DNA from: Acidobacteriota bacterium
GTDB taxonomy: Bacteria > Acidobacteriota > Terriglobia > Terriglobales > Acidobacteriaceae
Reading direction: 5' to 3'
DNA length: 38,015 nt
Assembly: GCA_021803035.1 (NCBI GenBank)
Contig: JAJZME010000022.1
Location: 1-38,015, forward strand
Under the pieces are notes generated by a model. The model did no database searches and was not told the origin of the DNA. It saw only the letters and a program-made list of their open reading frames with translations. The translations under genes were made by a program, and so were the position numbers. Every line of letters starts with the position of its first letter. Position 1 is the first letter of the stretch. Shown here piece after piece: positions 1-7,995 of this stretch.

Positions 1-209
1 TGCTGCGGGTCATAGAGTGTCTTGACGGTTACATCGATACCCGGAATCCAGGGCTGGTTGCGCGCCGGCTGGACACGCGCAAGCAGTTGCGGCTGCGGGC
101 CGCGGCGGCTCTTCTCCTCGTGTAGCCGCGCCAGCGCCCGGCCATCTTCGATCGCAGCCGCCCCAAACCCCGCCTACATCATTAAGCAACGTTCATTATC
201 CTTGCCCAT
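1..209 (-). pseudogene. Broken 5' end of an unidentified minus-strand gene leaving the window
   Basis: An ATG at 209 lies 10 bases after a GGAGG Shine-Dalgarno (220-224) and opens a frame reading MGKDNERCLMM, followed by an in-frame TAG at 176-174. The same frame then stays open for 57 codons to the window edge, with protein-like composition (for example IEDGRALARLHEEKSRRG, then IPGIDVTVKTLYDPQ). No ATG, GTG or TTG start occurs in frame after the TAG, so either the gene is inactivated by a nonsense change at codon 12 or a non-canonical start is used. I do not recognise the family. It is divergent from the TonB-dependent receptor gene. The call rests on the start signal plus the open frame and is tentative. 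Confidence 0.4.
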
Positions 210-295
210 CAGGTAACAACCTCCAGATAAAATATGGTTCTCAGTCTACCGGCTAGGCGATGAGCGCTGGATGGATGTCCCGGCTGGGTGTCTGG

Positions 296-323
296 TTAAC
301 TAATTAATATCAAAAGGCATAAT
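296..323 (+). promoter_or_regulatory. Possible sigma-70-like promoter for the TonB-dependent receptor
   Basis: TTAACT (296-301) and CATAAT (318-323) are separated by 16 bases and lie in an AT-rich patch of otherwise GC-rich DNA. CATAAT matches the -10 consensus at five of six positions; TTAACT is a weaker -35 match. The site is 320 bases from the proposed start codon, so the assignment is only suggestive. Confidence 0.3.
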
Positions 324-329
324 GCACGC

Positions 330-349
330 AAGAATTTCTTAAGATTCTT
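330..349. promoter_or_regulatory. AT-rich inverted repeat, possible operator
   Basis: AAGAAT (330-335) and ATTCTT (344-349) form perfect 6-base inverted arms around TTCTTAAG. The repeat sits 6 bases after the possible -10 element, about where transcription would begin, so it could be an operator or an RNA hairpin. There is no further support. Confidence 0.3.
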
Positions 350-645
350 TTTGGGCCGTCTTAAGGACCTGCTGGCGCCGGGATGCCTAAGTTTAATGAC
401 CGTTGGACCTACCGATCCGCTAAGTAGATATAGCCTGTGCGGCAGTCATGCGAACTGTCGAAACCAAGGAGGCTGATTAGTATTTCAGCCGGTAGTCCGT
501 GCCTGCCGATGGGATTCCAAATTTCCGTCTCGCTCCCCCGAGAAGGAGTCGTGTTAAAAACTGCCGAAGCGGATGGTTGCTCCGGCGCCGCACTTAACCG
601 TAGCAGGGCTCTTGGAACCACCCCAGGGCCCTATTGGAGGCATTA

Positions 646-3600
646 ATGAATATCTTTGGCAAGGCTTCTGGTCTTCGCAACGGATGTCCCCCTGGAAGCA
701 GAAGATCCAGGAATGAATTGAATCCGGCAATGCATCTGCAGGGAGAAATGGGAATGAATTTCTCCCCGGCAAGGAGCGGAAGCGCGCGCGCCGTTGACCT
801 CTCCAAATGCGTGCGCCTGGTTGTGATAATCCTGGGAATGCTCTTACTGCCCCTGTCGGCTATGGCGCAGGGCAGTTTTGGCACGATCACCGGAACCGTG
901 ACGGACCCGAGCGGCCGCGTCATCGTCGGGGCCAAGGTAACCATCACCGACGTGATGACTGGCGTGACGCGCACGCTGATCACCAATAAGGCTGGGTCAT
1001 ACGATGCTCCCAACCTGGTTCCCGACACGTATATGGTTCGCGTAGCGGCCAAAGGGTTCAAGAATTTCGTGCATCCGGGGATTCTCCTGGAAGTAGGACA
1101 ACACGTTGGTGTGAACTGCACCTTGCAGCCCGGAGCGGCGGAGCAGACCGTCACGGTCATTGCGGGTGCGCCGGTGGTGAACACGGTCAGCCCAACGCTG
1201 GGCGGCACGCTCTCCACCCATCAAATTACCCAGTTGCCCTTGAATGGCCGCAACTACCAGTATCTGATGACCCTGCGTCCGGGCGTCGAGATCCAGCCCG
1301 GCGGCGGACCCTGGACCACGGGTTCCAATAACACACGTCCCGATGACTCCGAGTTCCTGGTCGACGGCGTGTTCGGCACCAGTTGGTATGACGCCCGGTC
1401 CACGGCTAATGACTCGAGCCCCTTCACCGATGCGGCCACCATCCTGCCCGTGAGCTCCATCCAGTCGTTCAACGAAGAAGAGAATGCGGGAGCACAATAT
1501 GGATGGCGCGACGGCGTCATCATGAACGTGGGTATCAAATCGGGAACCAACAACATTCACGGCTCGCTCTACGCGTATGGCCGCGATGGCGCCTGGGATG
1601 CGCGCAACACCTTCAACGAGGCGCCACTCGCCAACGGAAGCTGTCCCCTGGATCCGTCGTCCACCGCGGTTTGCAATAAGTTGCCCACCCAGTTGGAGCA
1701 GTACGGCGCTTCGATCGGAGGGCCTATCAAGAAGAACAAGCTCTTTTACTTTGCCAATTTTGAAGCCGAGAAGAGCACCCTGGGCAATGAATTTGCGGTT
1801 TCCGTTCCCGAAACCGCTCCGGGCGGGGGCCCGTCGAACAGTGAGCCCGACGCGATCACCGCGTTGCAGAAGGCCGGCTACACGACGATATGTACGGCTA
1901 CGGATTCGACAGATTGCTTAAGTCAACAGAGCCTGGATCTACTTGGCTGCACTGGCACGGCGAACGTAGTAGGTTCCTACCATTGCACGGGCGGCCTCAT
2001 CAAGAGCGATCCTGCCAATTCGACCCTTTATTCGTCGAGCTATCCAATCTATAGCGACTCGAATAACGGGATTATCAAGATCGATTACACACTCAACAGC
2101 AAGAATACGATCAACGGAACGTTCTGGGACGGCGCTTACAATGCCACCGGCCAGGATCACGCCACCGTGAATCCCGCCTTCCTGACCATTCTGGGCATCA
2201 CGGGAAGATTCGCCGAAGGCGACTGGATTTACGTCCCCAATTCAAAGATGGTAAACGACTTCCGCTTTGGTGTGAACGAAGCCTCTTATGCGGTGAACGT
2301 CGGCGATTCCGCAGTCTACGCCAATGGCCAGGGCGGCTTGTGTACGGTGAGCGGCTGCGGCGGCAAGGGCTACCCCCTCGACACCGGAGCAGCGGGACCA
2401 GATGCCGGCGGAATGCCGCCTATCGATATAGGAACTTTCGGCGGTGGTTTGGGCAACCAGAATCCCGGCCGTCCTGACAACGAAGGCCCCAGCCCCTACG
2501 AGGACTGGCTGGACAACCTGTCGTATCTGCACGGCAAGCAGACCTTCGATATCGGCGGGGAATTCATGTGGGCCTCGGGCGAACAAAACGTGGACAACAA
2601 AAGAGGCAATATCATCCAGTTTAACGGCGGAGACAGCCCGGGTGTCAGCAGTTGCGGTGGCAAGTCCTGCGCGCTGGAGGACTTCTTCTCCGGACTTCCC
2701 AGCTTCGGCAATGTCAACGTCGGCACCTCGTTCCGCCAGGTACACTGGAATATGTGGGCCCTGTATATCGAGGACCATTGGCAGTACTCGAAGAACCTGA
2801 TGTTGAGCATGGGTTTGCGCTATGAATACGCGCAGCCGATGCGAGAAGTCAACGGTCTTTTCGCCAACTTCGATCCGAATAGCTCGACCGGTCTGATTCA
2901 GCAGGGCGCGTCAGGCGAATCAGCTCTTTATTCGGCCGATCCCGCAGACCTCATGCCGCGCACGGGCTTTGACTGGAATGTGAATGGCAAGGGAACGACG
3001 GTAGTGCGCGGAGGTCTCGGCATTTATTTCAACCAGTTCATCGGCAGGTACATTATGGATAACGCGCCGCCGAACGGCTCGGCCGGCAATGTCTCCCAGA
3101 ATCCCACCGCCGCCTGTACGGTGTTCTTCACGGGCACACAAAGTTGCTCCTCAGCGGGAGGGCACACTCTGGGCGGCAACATCAATTTTGGCGCGCCTAC
3201 GTTCCTGACCAACCAGCTTAACTGGAATGGCGTGCTCTTTCCGCAGGGCGGGCTGGCTTGCACATCCGACTCACCATGCAGCCTGTATTCAGTGATTCCT
3301 TCTCTGAGCACCCCGTACACGGTCAGCTACGATCTCGGCATTCAGCACCAGCTTACCCCCACTCTCGCTCTGACCGTCGAGTACGTCGGCAATATAGGGC
3401 GTGACCTGCTCTCGCCTTCCGATGTCAATCAGTGCGCTCCGAATCCCAACGGGAACTGCGTCCGTCCCTACGGCCAGAAATTCCCGTATTTTTCGATCAT
3501 CAACCGGCTGGATAACTTCGGAATTTCCAACTACAACAGCCTGCAGGTTACCGTGGACCAGCATCCCTATCATGGCCTGAATTATCTGATCGGTTATACC

Positions 3601-4461
3601 TACGGCCATGGTCTTGACAATGGTTCTCTGAATCTGAACGAAGTGCCTCCGCAGAACAGCTTGAATCGCTCCGCGGAGTACGCCAGCAGCGACTTGGATA
3701 TCCGGCAGCGCTTCACCGCCGCGGTCACTTACAACATCCCCGGGGTTAGCGGCTATGCCCAGGCGCTGAAGGGCTGGCAACTCAACAGTATCCTCACCCT
3801 TCAGACTCCCCAGCCATGGCTGGTGTTTGACCAGACGGACGGTTTCGCCACCGGCGGCAATGCGTTGTCCGACTTCTCCGGCCGCTGGGACTTCTTCGGC
3901 AACCCGGCCGACTTCCGGTCGGGTCCGAGGTCCATTATGTACTGCTCCGGTCCGGGCGCGGGTGATTGCTCTCAGACCTCCGGCCGCACCGGCCAGGCCT
4001 TCTGCAACGGAGCCGCAGGCCCCTGTGGCCTGGGAACATCCACCACCCTTTGGGATCGGTGCTTGTCGGTCGCTCCCGATAAGGGAACGCTGGCGAAGGC
4101 CGGGTGCTTCCTGGAGGGAAACTCGGAGATGGTTCCTCCCATTCTTGGAACGTATGGCACCATGGGCCGCAACATCTTCCGGGATTCGGGCTTCAAGGAT
4201 CTGGATTTCGCCGTGGCCAAGACCTTCACGATCCATGAACGATACTCGGCTGAATTTCAGGCCCAAACCTTTAATACGCTCAATCACCCCAACTACACCA
4301 ACCCCTACGGCTCGTCGGACACAAGTTACCTGGGCAGTAACCCGGCCAGCCCCAGCACCTTTGGCTGCGGATGCGCCACACCTGACGTAGCTGCGGGCAA
4401 CCCGGTCATCGGTTCCGGAAGCGACCGCGTGATGCAACTCTCACTCACGATCACGTACTAG
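646..4461 (+). CDS. Oar-like TonB-dependent receptor with carboxypeptidase-regulatory-like N-terminal domain
   Basis: A 1271-residue outer-membrane protein. The start at 646 is chosen because GGAGG (636-640) lies 5 bases upstream. An in-frame ATG at 754, also with a GGGAGA motif, would give a more compact signal peptide and is a real alternative. In order: a basic region and hydrophobic signal peptide ending near Ala-Met-Ala-Gln; a carboxypeptidase-regulatory-like (Ig-type) domain beginning GSFGTITGTVTDPSG; a plug region with LPLNGRNYQYLMTLRPGV; and a long beta-barrel ending in alternating polar and hydrophobic residues (VMQLSLTITY). Such receptors are abundant in Acidobacteria and Bacteroidetes and take up oligosaccharides or other large substrates with TonB energy. 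The substrate cannot be read from the sequence. No SusD-like partner or carbohydrate-active enzyme adjoins it. A strong hairpin follows the stop codon, suggesting a monocistronic unit. Confidence 0.9.
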   Translation: MNIFGKASGLRNGCPPGSRRSRNELNPAMHLQGEMGMNFSPARSGSARAVDLSKCVRLVVIILGMLLLPLSAMAQGSFGTITGTVTDPSGRVIVGAKVTITDVMTGVTRTLITNKAGSYDAPNLVPDTYMVRVAAKGFKNFVHPGILLEVGQHVGVNCTLQPGAAEQTVTVIAGAPVVNTVSPTLGGTLSTHQITQLPLNGRNYQYLMTLRPGVEIQPGGGPWTTGSNNTRPDDSEFLVDGVFGTSWYDARSTANDSSPFTDAATILPVSSIQSFNEEENAGAQYGWRDGVIMNVGIKSGTNNIHGSLYAYGRDGAWDARNTFNEAPLANGSCPLDPSSTAVCNKLPTQLEQYGASIGGPIKKNKLFYFANFEAEKSTLGNEFAVSVPETAPGGGPSNSEPDAITALQKAGYTTICTATDSTDCLSQQSLDLLGCTGTANVVGSYHCTGGLIKSDPANSTLYSSSYPIYSDSNNGIIKIDYTLNSKNTINGTFWDGAYNATGQDHATVNPAFLTILGITGRFAEGDWIYVPNSKMVNDFRFGVNEASYAVNVGDSAVYANGQGGLCTVSGCGGKGYPLDTGAAGPDAGGMPPIDIGTFGGGLGNQNPGRPDNEGPSPYEDWLDNLSYLHGKQTFDIGGEFMWASGEQNVDNKRGNIIQFNGGDSPGVSSCGGKSCALEDFFSGLPSFGNVNVGTSFRQVHWNMWALYIEDHWQYSKNLMLSMGLRYEYAQPMREVNGLFANFDPNSSTGLIQQGASGESALYSADPADLMPRTGFDWNVNGKGTTVVRGGLGIYFNQFIGRYIMDNAPPNGSAGNVSQNPTAACTVFFTGTQSCSSAGGHTLGGNINFGAPTFLTNQLNWNGVLFPQGGLACTSDSPCSLYSVIPSLSTPYTVSYDLGIQHQLTPTLALTVEYVGNIGRDLLSPSDVNQCAPNPNGNCVRPYGQKFPYFSIINRLDNFGISNYNSLQVTVDQHPYHGLNYLIGYTYGHGLDNGSLNLNEVPPQNSLNRSAEYASSDLDIRQRFTAAVTYNIPGVSGYAQALKGWQLNSILTLQTPQPWLVFDQTDGFATGGNALSDFSGRWDFFGNPADFRSGPRSIMYCSGPGAGDCSQTSGRTGQAFCNGAAGPCGLGTSTTLWDRCLSVAPDKGTLAKAGCFLEGNSEMVPPILGTYGTMGRNIFRDSGFKDLDFAVAKTFTIHERYSAEFQAQTFNTLNHPNYTNPYGSSDTSYLGSNPASPSTFGCGCATPDVAAGNPVIGSGSDRVMQLSLTITY

Positions 4462-4469
4462 ATCAGTCT

Positions 4470-4505
4470 GGCCGGTGCATGGGAAAATGTCCCCGTGCAC
4501 CGGCC
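4470..4505 (+). terminator. Long hairpin after the TonB-dependent receptor
   Basis: The left arm GGCCGGTGCATGGG and the right arm CCCCGTGCACCGGCC pair with one mismatch around the loop AAAATGT. The stem begins 9 bases after the stop codon. No T-tract follows, so it is a stable 3' mRNA structure or a non-canonical terminator. Confidence 0.65.
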
Positions 4506-4511
4506 GCTGAC

Positions 4512-4697
4512 ATGAGACCGCTTCCGCCCTTTGGGGCCCCACGCGTCGAGCACTACGAGCGCATCGCCTATGCCAACGAGCACTTTTCCAACAGCAAATC
4601 AGGATGGGAAACCGGCCGCGAACACATCTATATCGAATAGGGACCGCCTAACTATCCTGCTGCCAGCCCAACAAAGTAGAGTGGTGGGCCTTACTCC
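4512..4697 (+). pseudogene. Relic of a GWxTD-domain protein
   Basis: Reading from the ATG at 4512 gives a segment containing YERIAYANEHF, GWETGREHIYIE, a TAG (4638-4640), then GPPNYPAASPTK, a second TAG (4677-4679), and SGGPY. This is the order of conserved blocks in acidobacterial GWxTD-domain proteins (RIAYANEHF, GW-x-TDRG-x-IYI-x-YGPP, SHPSGG-x-Y). The Tyr expected before GPP is replaced by the first stop. Only about 60 residues of a normally much longer protein remain, so this is a decayed fragment. The motif assignment is from memory of the family and not from a search. It abuts the hairpin after the receptor gene. Confidence 0.6.
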
Positions 4698-4754
4698 CCG
4701 CAGGCTTTTCTAGTGGCATCAAGGACCGTCCGGTCCAACCTCTGCGAATCCAGC

Positions 4755-4831
4755 CGATTACGTTTGCAGATTATTTCGTCACCAGCGAAAAATGCGAATC
4801 GAGATGACCGCACTCCCCGCATTTCGGTGCG
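4755..4831 (+). repeat. Intergenic repeat, copy A
   Basis: This stretch shares TTTGCAG, the 11-mer CCAGCGAAAAA and a following 39-base block (27 of 39 identical by eye) ending CGGTGCG with the intergenic sequence at 17263-17352. Both copies are outside genes. The 5' part is more diverged than in the other copies. Confidence 0.45.
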
Positions 4832-4942
4832 ATGGAGCTTGCGGACATAACAGCATGCAGCCGCTCGCGATGACCATTCACAGCACTCAATTTCCGCTTT
4901 GAAGAAATCTTCGCCGCGAGCTCTATCACAAGCTGACCTGGT

Positions 4943-5149
4943 TCAGCCGAGCTGTTTCACGGCCTCGACTGCCAGCTCGTGCAGGCCGCTGCCGCCATGG
5001 GCCACGTAGTCGCGAATCTGGGTACGCATACGCGGCTCCCAGTAGCGGCGAAAGTGGCTCAACACGCCCGCCAGCGCTTCGTCGTGCGGGTAGGATGCCC
5101 AGAACAACGCGATCTGGTTCGCGTTGTGAACCATTGTTTTGACTTCCAT
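4943..5149 (-). CDS. fdsD: NAD-dependent formate dehydrogenase, delta subunit
   Basis: This 68-residue protein matches the FdsD family: VHNANQIALFWASYPHDEAL followed by a WEPRMRTQIRDYVAHGG block and a short helical end. FdsD is a small subunit found with the soluble molybdenum NAD+-dependent formate dehydrogenases and is needed for assembly or activity of the FdsABG complex in the cytoplasm. It starts 2 bases after the stop codon of fdsA, with GAGG 5 bases before its ATG, so the two are translationally coupled. It is the last gene of the operon. In many organisms fdsC (an FdhD-like sulfur-transfer protein) lies between fdsA and fdsD; here it is absent. Confidence 0.85.
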   Translation of the reverse strand: MEVKTMVHNANQIALFWASYPHDEALAGVLSHFRRYWEPRMRTQIRDYVAHGGSGLHELAVEAVKQLG

Positions 5150-5151
5150 GC

Positions 5152-7995
5152 TTACCTCGCGGAGGCAGCTTCAATCTGCGTGGTCTGTTTGCGCGTTTCG
5201 AGGTATTGCTTCTGCCATGCGGAGATCTGCCGGGCCGGGGTAACCTGCACCGCAGTCACCTTGTATTCGGGGCAACTCGTCGCCCAGTCGGAGAATTCAG
5301 TCGTCACCACATTCGCTCCGGTGAACTGGTGATGAAAGGTTGTATAAACCACCCCGGGCTGCATGCGCCTAGAGATCTTTGCTTTCAGTGAAGTCTCGCC
5401 GGCGCGGCTGGTCAGCATAACGCGATCACCGTCTTTGATTCCCCGATCTTCGGCGTCCTGGGGGTGAATCTCCAGCAGGTCTTCGGTGTGCCAGATGTTA
5501 TTTTCTGTGCGCGCTGTCTGCGCGCCCACGTTGTATTGCGTCAGAATGCGCCCGGTGGTCAGGATCAGCGGAAAGCGCCTCGTCACCTTCTCATCGGTCG
5601 GCACGAACTCGGTCAGCATAAACCGCCCCTTGCCGCGGACAAACTGGCCGATATGCATTACCGGCGTGCCTTCCGGAGCATTCTCGTTGCACGGCCACTG
5701 CACGCTGCCCAGCTTATCGAGCTTGTCATAAGTCACGCCGGCAAACGTCGGCGTGAGCCGGGCGATCTCATCCATGATTTCAGATGGATGGTTGTAATGC
5801 ATCGGGTATCCCATCGAGTTTGAGAGCTTCATGGTGATTTCCCAGTCCTCAAAGCCGGCCATCGGCGGAATGGCTTTGCGCACCATGCTGATTCGGCGCT
5901 CGGCGTTCGTAAATGTGCCGTTCTTCTCCAGAAACGATGAACCGGGCAGAAACACATGCGCGTAGCTGGCGGTCTCGTTGAGGAACAGATCCTGCACCAC
6001 AACGCACTCCATCGCTTCAAGAGCCGCCGTCATGTGCTTTGTGTTCGGATCGGACTGCAGAATGTCTTCGCCCTGAATGTAGATGCCCTTGAATGTGCCC
6101 TCGATGGCGGCATCGATCATGTTCGAGATGCGCAACCCGGGTTCAGCCTGCAGCGGCACGCGCCACGCGTCTTCGAACAACGTGCGTACGGCCGGATCCG
6201 ATACATGCCGGTAGCCCGGGAATTCGTGCGGGAACGATCCCATGTCGCACGAACCCTGCACATTATTCTGGCCGCGCAAAGGATTGACGCCAACGCCGCG
6301 CCGTCCCAGATTGCCGGTCAGCATGGCAATGTTGGCCATGCCGATAACCATCGTCGAGCCCTGGCTGTGTTCGGTCACGCCGAGGCCGTAATAGATTGCT
6401 GAGTTCGGTCCCTTTGCATACAGGCGCGCTGCGGCGCGAACATCGGCGGCTGGAACGCCGGTGAACGGCTCTAGAGCCTCGGGCGAATTCCGCTCTTCGA
6501 TGATGAAGCTGCGCCATTGCTCGAACTCCACGAGGTCGCAGCGCTCTTTGACAAACCCTTCGTTGGCGAAGCCTTCGGTCACAATCGTGTGCGCCATGGC
6601 GTTGATAATGGCGACATTGGTGCCGGGCCGCAGCGCAAGATGATAATCAGCCGCAATGTGCGCCGACTTTACCAGATCGATGCGCCGTGGATCGACCACG
6701 ATCAGCCGGGCGCCCTTCCGGAGCCGCGCCTTCATGTGCGATGCGAAGACCGGATGCGCGTCGGTCGGATTGGCTCCGATCACCATGATCACGTCGGTCT
6801 CGTCGACCGAATCAAAATCCTGCGTGCCCGCCGACGTGCCCAACGTATTCGAGAGCCCGTAGCCCGTGGGTGAATGACAGACGCGCGCACAGGTGTCGGT
6901 GTTGTTATTGCCGAACGCTGCGCGGACCATCTTCTGCACCAGGTAGGTTTCTTCGTTGGTGCAACGTGACGACGTGATACCGCCGATCGATTCGTTGCCG
7001 TACTGGGCCTGAATCCGCTTGAATTCGCTGGCGGCATGCTGGATCGCTTCTTCCCACGACACTTCCTTCCACGAATCGGTGATCTTCGCGCGGATCATCG
7101 GCTTCGTGATACGGTCTTTGCTGGTCGTGTAGCCCCACGCAAAACGGCCCTTTACGCAGGAGTGTCCGTGGTTCGCTTTGCCATCCTTGTAGGGCAGCAT
7201 GCGGACCACCTGGTTGCCCTGCATTTCGGCTTTAAAGCTACATCCAACGCCGCAATAAGCGCAGGTCGTAACAATGCTGTGTTCGCCCTGGCCGAGTTCG
7301 ACGACGGATTTCTCGATCAGCGTCGCCGTCGGGCACGCCTGGACGCAGGCGCCACACGACACGCATTCCGAACTCAGAAAATCGTTGCCGCCGGCTGCCG
7401 CGACTTTGGACGCGAACCCGCGGCCGTCAATCGTCAGCGCGAATGTCCCCTGCACTTCTTCGCAGGCACGCACGCAGCGCGAGCAGACAATGCACTTGGC
7501 CGGCTCGAACTGGAAGTAAGGATTGCTCGTGTCTTTCGATTTGTCGCTGAAGTGATTCGCGCCGTCCATGCCGTAGCGCACTTCGCGCAGGCCGACGACA
7601 CCGGCCATGTCCTGCAGCTCACAGTTGCCATTGGCCGCGCAGGTGAGGCAATCAAGTGGATGGTCGGAGATGTAGAGCTCCATCACGCCGCGCCGCAGCT
7701 TGTGCAGCTTCGGAGAAGATGTGCGCACCTTCATGCCCGGTTCAACCAGCGTTGTGCAGGATGCGGGCGTACCGCGGCGGCCTTCGATTTCGACCAGACA
7801 CAAGCGGCACGAGCCGAATGCGTTCACGCTATCCGTGGCGCAAAGCTTCGGCACCTGCACGCCAGCCTGGACCGCCGCGCGCATGATTGATGTGCCCGCC
7901 GGCACCACGACCGGCTTGCCGTCGATTTCAAGACTCACCCGCTGTTGGGCAGTGCTGGCTGGCGTACCATAATCGATTTCCTTGATCAACGCCAT
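5152..7995 (-). CDS. fdsA: NAD-dependent formate dehydrogenase, catalytic alpha subunit (molybdenum)
   Basis: A 947-residue cytoplasmic molybdoenzyme that oxidises formate to CO2. Start at 7995: AGGAG 8 bases upstream, overlapping the end of fdsB by 10 bases. Visible ligands in order: an N-terminal [2Fe-2S] ferredoxin domain (Cys52, 63, 66, 80); a NuoG-like His-Cys3 cluster (His112, Cys116, 119, 125); two [4Fe-4S] sites (Cys168, 171, 174, 178 and Cys211, 214, 217, 221); and the molybdopterin-domain [4Fe-4S] site (Cys245, 248, 252, 280). Cys373 in RVCHSPTGYG is the expected molybdenum ligand, so this is the cysteine and not the selenocysteine type; the following His is also present. The C-terminal part is a molydopterin dinucleotide-binding domain (LTTGRILTQYN, HPQDAEDRGI). 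Full length for the FdsA/FdhA family. Electrons pass through the clusters to FdsB and NAD+. Confidence 0.95.
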   Translation of the reverse strand: MALIKEIDYGTPASTAQQRVSLEIDGKPVVVPAGTSIMRAAVQAGVQVPKLCATDSVNAFGSCRLCLVEIEGRRGTPASCTTLVEPGMKVRTSSPKLHKLRRGVMELYISDHPLDCLTCAANGNCELQDMAGVVGLREVRYGMDGANHFSDKSKDTSNPYFQFEPAKCIVCSRCVRACEEVQGTFALTIDGRGFASKVAAAGGNDFLSSECVSCGACVQACPTATLIEKSVVELGQGEHSIVTTCAYCGVGCSFKAEMQGNQVVRMLPYKDGKANHGHSCVKGRFAWGYTTSKDRITKPMIRAKITDSWKEVSWEEAIQHAASEFKRIQAQYGNESIGGITSSRCTNEETYLVQKMVRAAFGNNNTDTCARVCHSPTGYGLSNTLGTSAGTQDFDSVDETDVIMVIGANPTDAHPVFASHMKARLRKGARLIVVDPRRIDLVKSAHIAADYHLALRPGTNVAIINAMAHTIVTEGFANEGFVKERCDLVEFEQWRSFIIEERNSPEALEPFTGVPAADVRAAARLYAKGPNSAIYYGLGVTEHSQGSTMVIGMANIAMLTGNLGRRGVGVNPLRGQNNVQGSCDMGSFPHEFPGYRHVSDPAVRTLFEDAWRVPLQAEPGLRISNMIDAAIEGTFKGIYIQGEDILQSDPNTKHMTAALEAMECVVVQDLFLNETASYAHVFLPGSSFLEKNGTFTNAERRISMVRKAIPPMAGFEDWEITMKLSNSMGYPMHYNHPSEIMDEIARLTPTFAGVTYDKLDKLGSVQWPCNENAPEGTPVMHIGQFVRGKGRFMLTEFVPTDEKVTRRFPLILTTGRILTQYNVGAQTARTENNIWHTEDLLEIHPQDAEDRGIKDGDRVMLTSRAGETSLKAKISRRMQPGVVYTTFHHQFTGANVVTTEFSDWATSCPEYKVTAVQVTPARQISAWQKQYLETRKQTTQIEAASAR

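Larger units (their letters stand above)
210..645. other. Intergenic region upstream of the TonB-dependent receptor
   Basis: This 436-base stretch lacks a convincing gene. It holds the Shine-Dalgarno of the divergent broken gene (220-224), a possible promoter at 296-323, an AT-rich inverted repeat at 330-349, and a small hairpin at 471-490 (GGCTGA paired with TCAGCC, 8-base loop). If the promoter is real the receptor mRNA has a leader of roughly 310 bases. I do not recognise a known riboswitch class in it. Confidence 0.6.

Noticed and set aside
3289..4437. Long minus-strand open frame (382 codons) opposite the TonB-dependent receptor
   Set aside because: It is an antisense shadow of GC-rich codons; the plus-strand product has clear family features and the antisense one has none.
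4931..4947. Small hairpin (GCTGA/TCAGC) over the fdsD stop codon
   Set aside because: The stem is only 5 base pairs with no T-tract; too weak to call a terminator.
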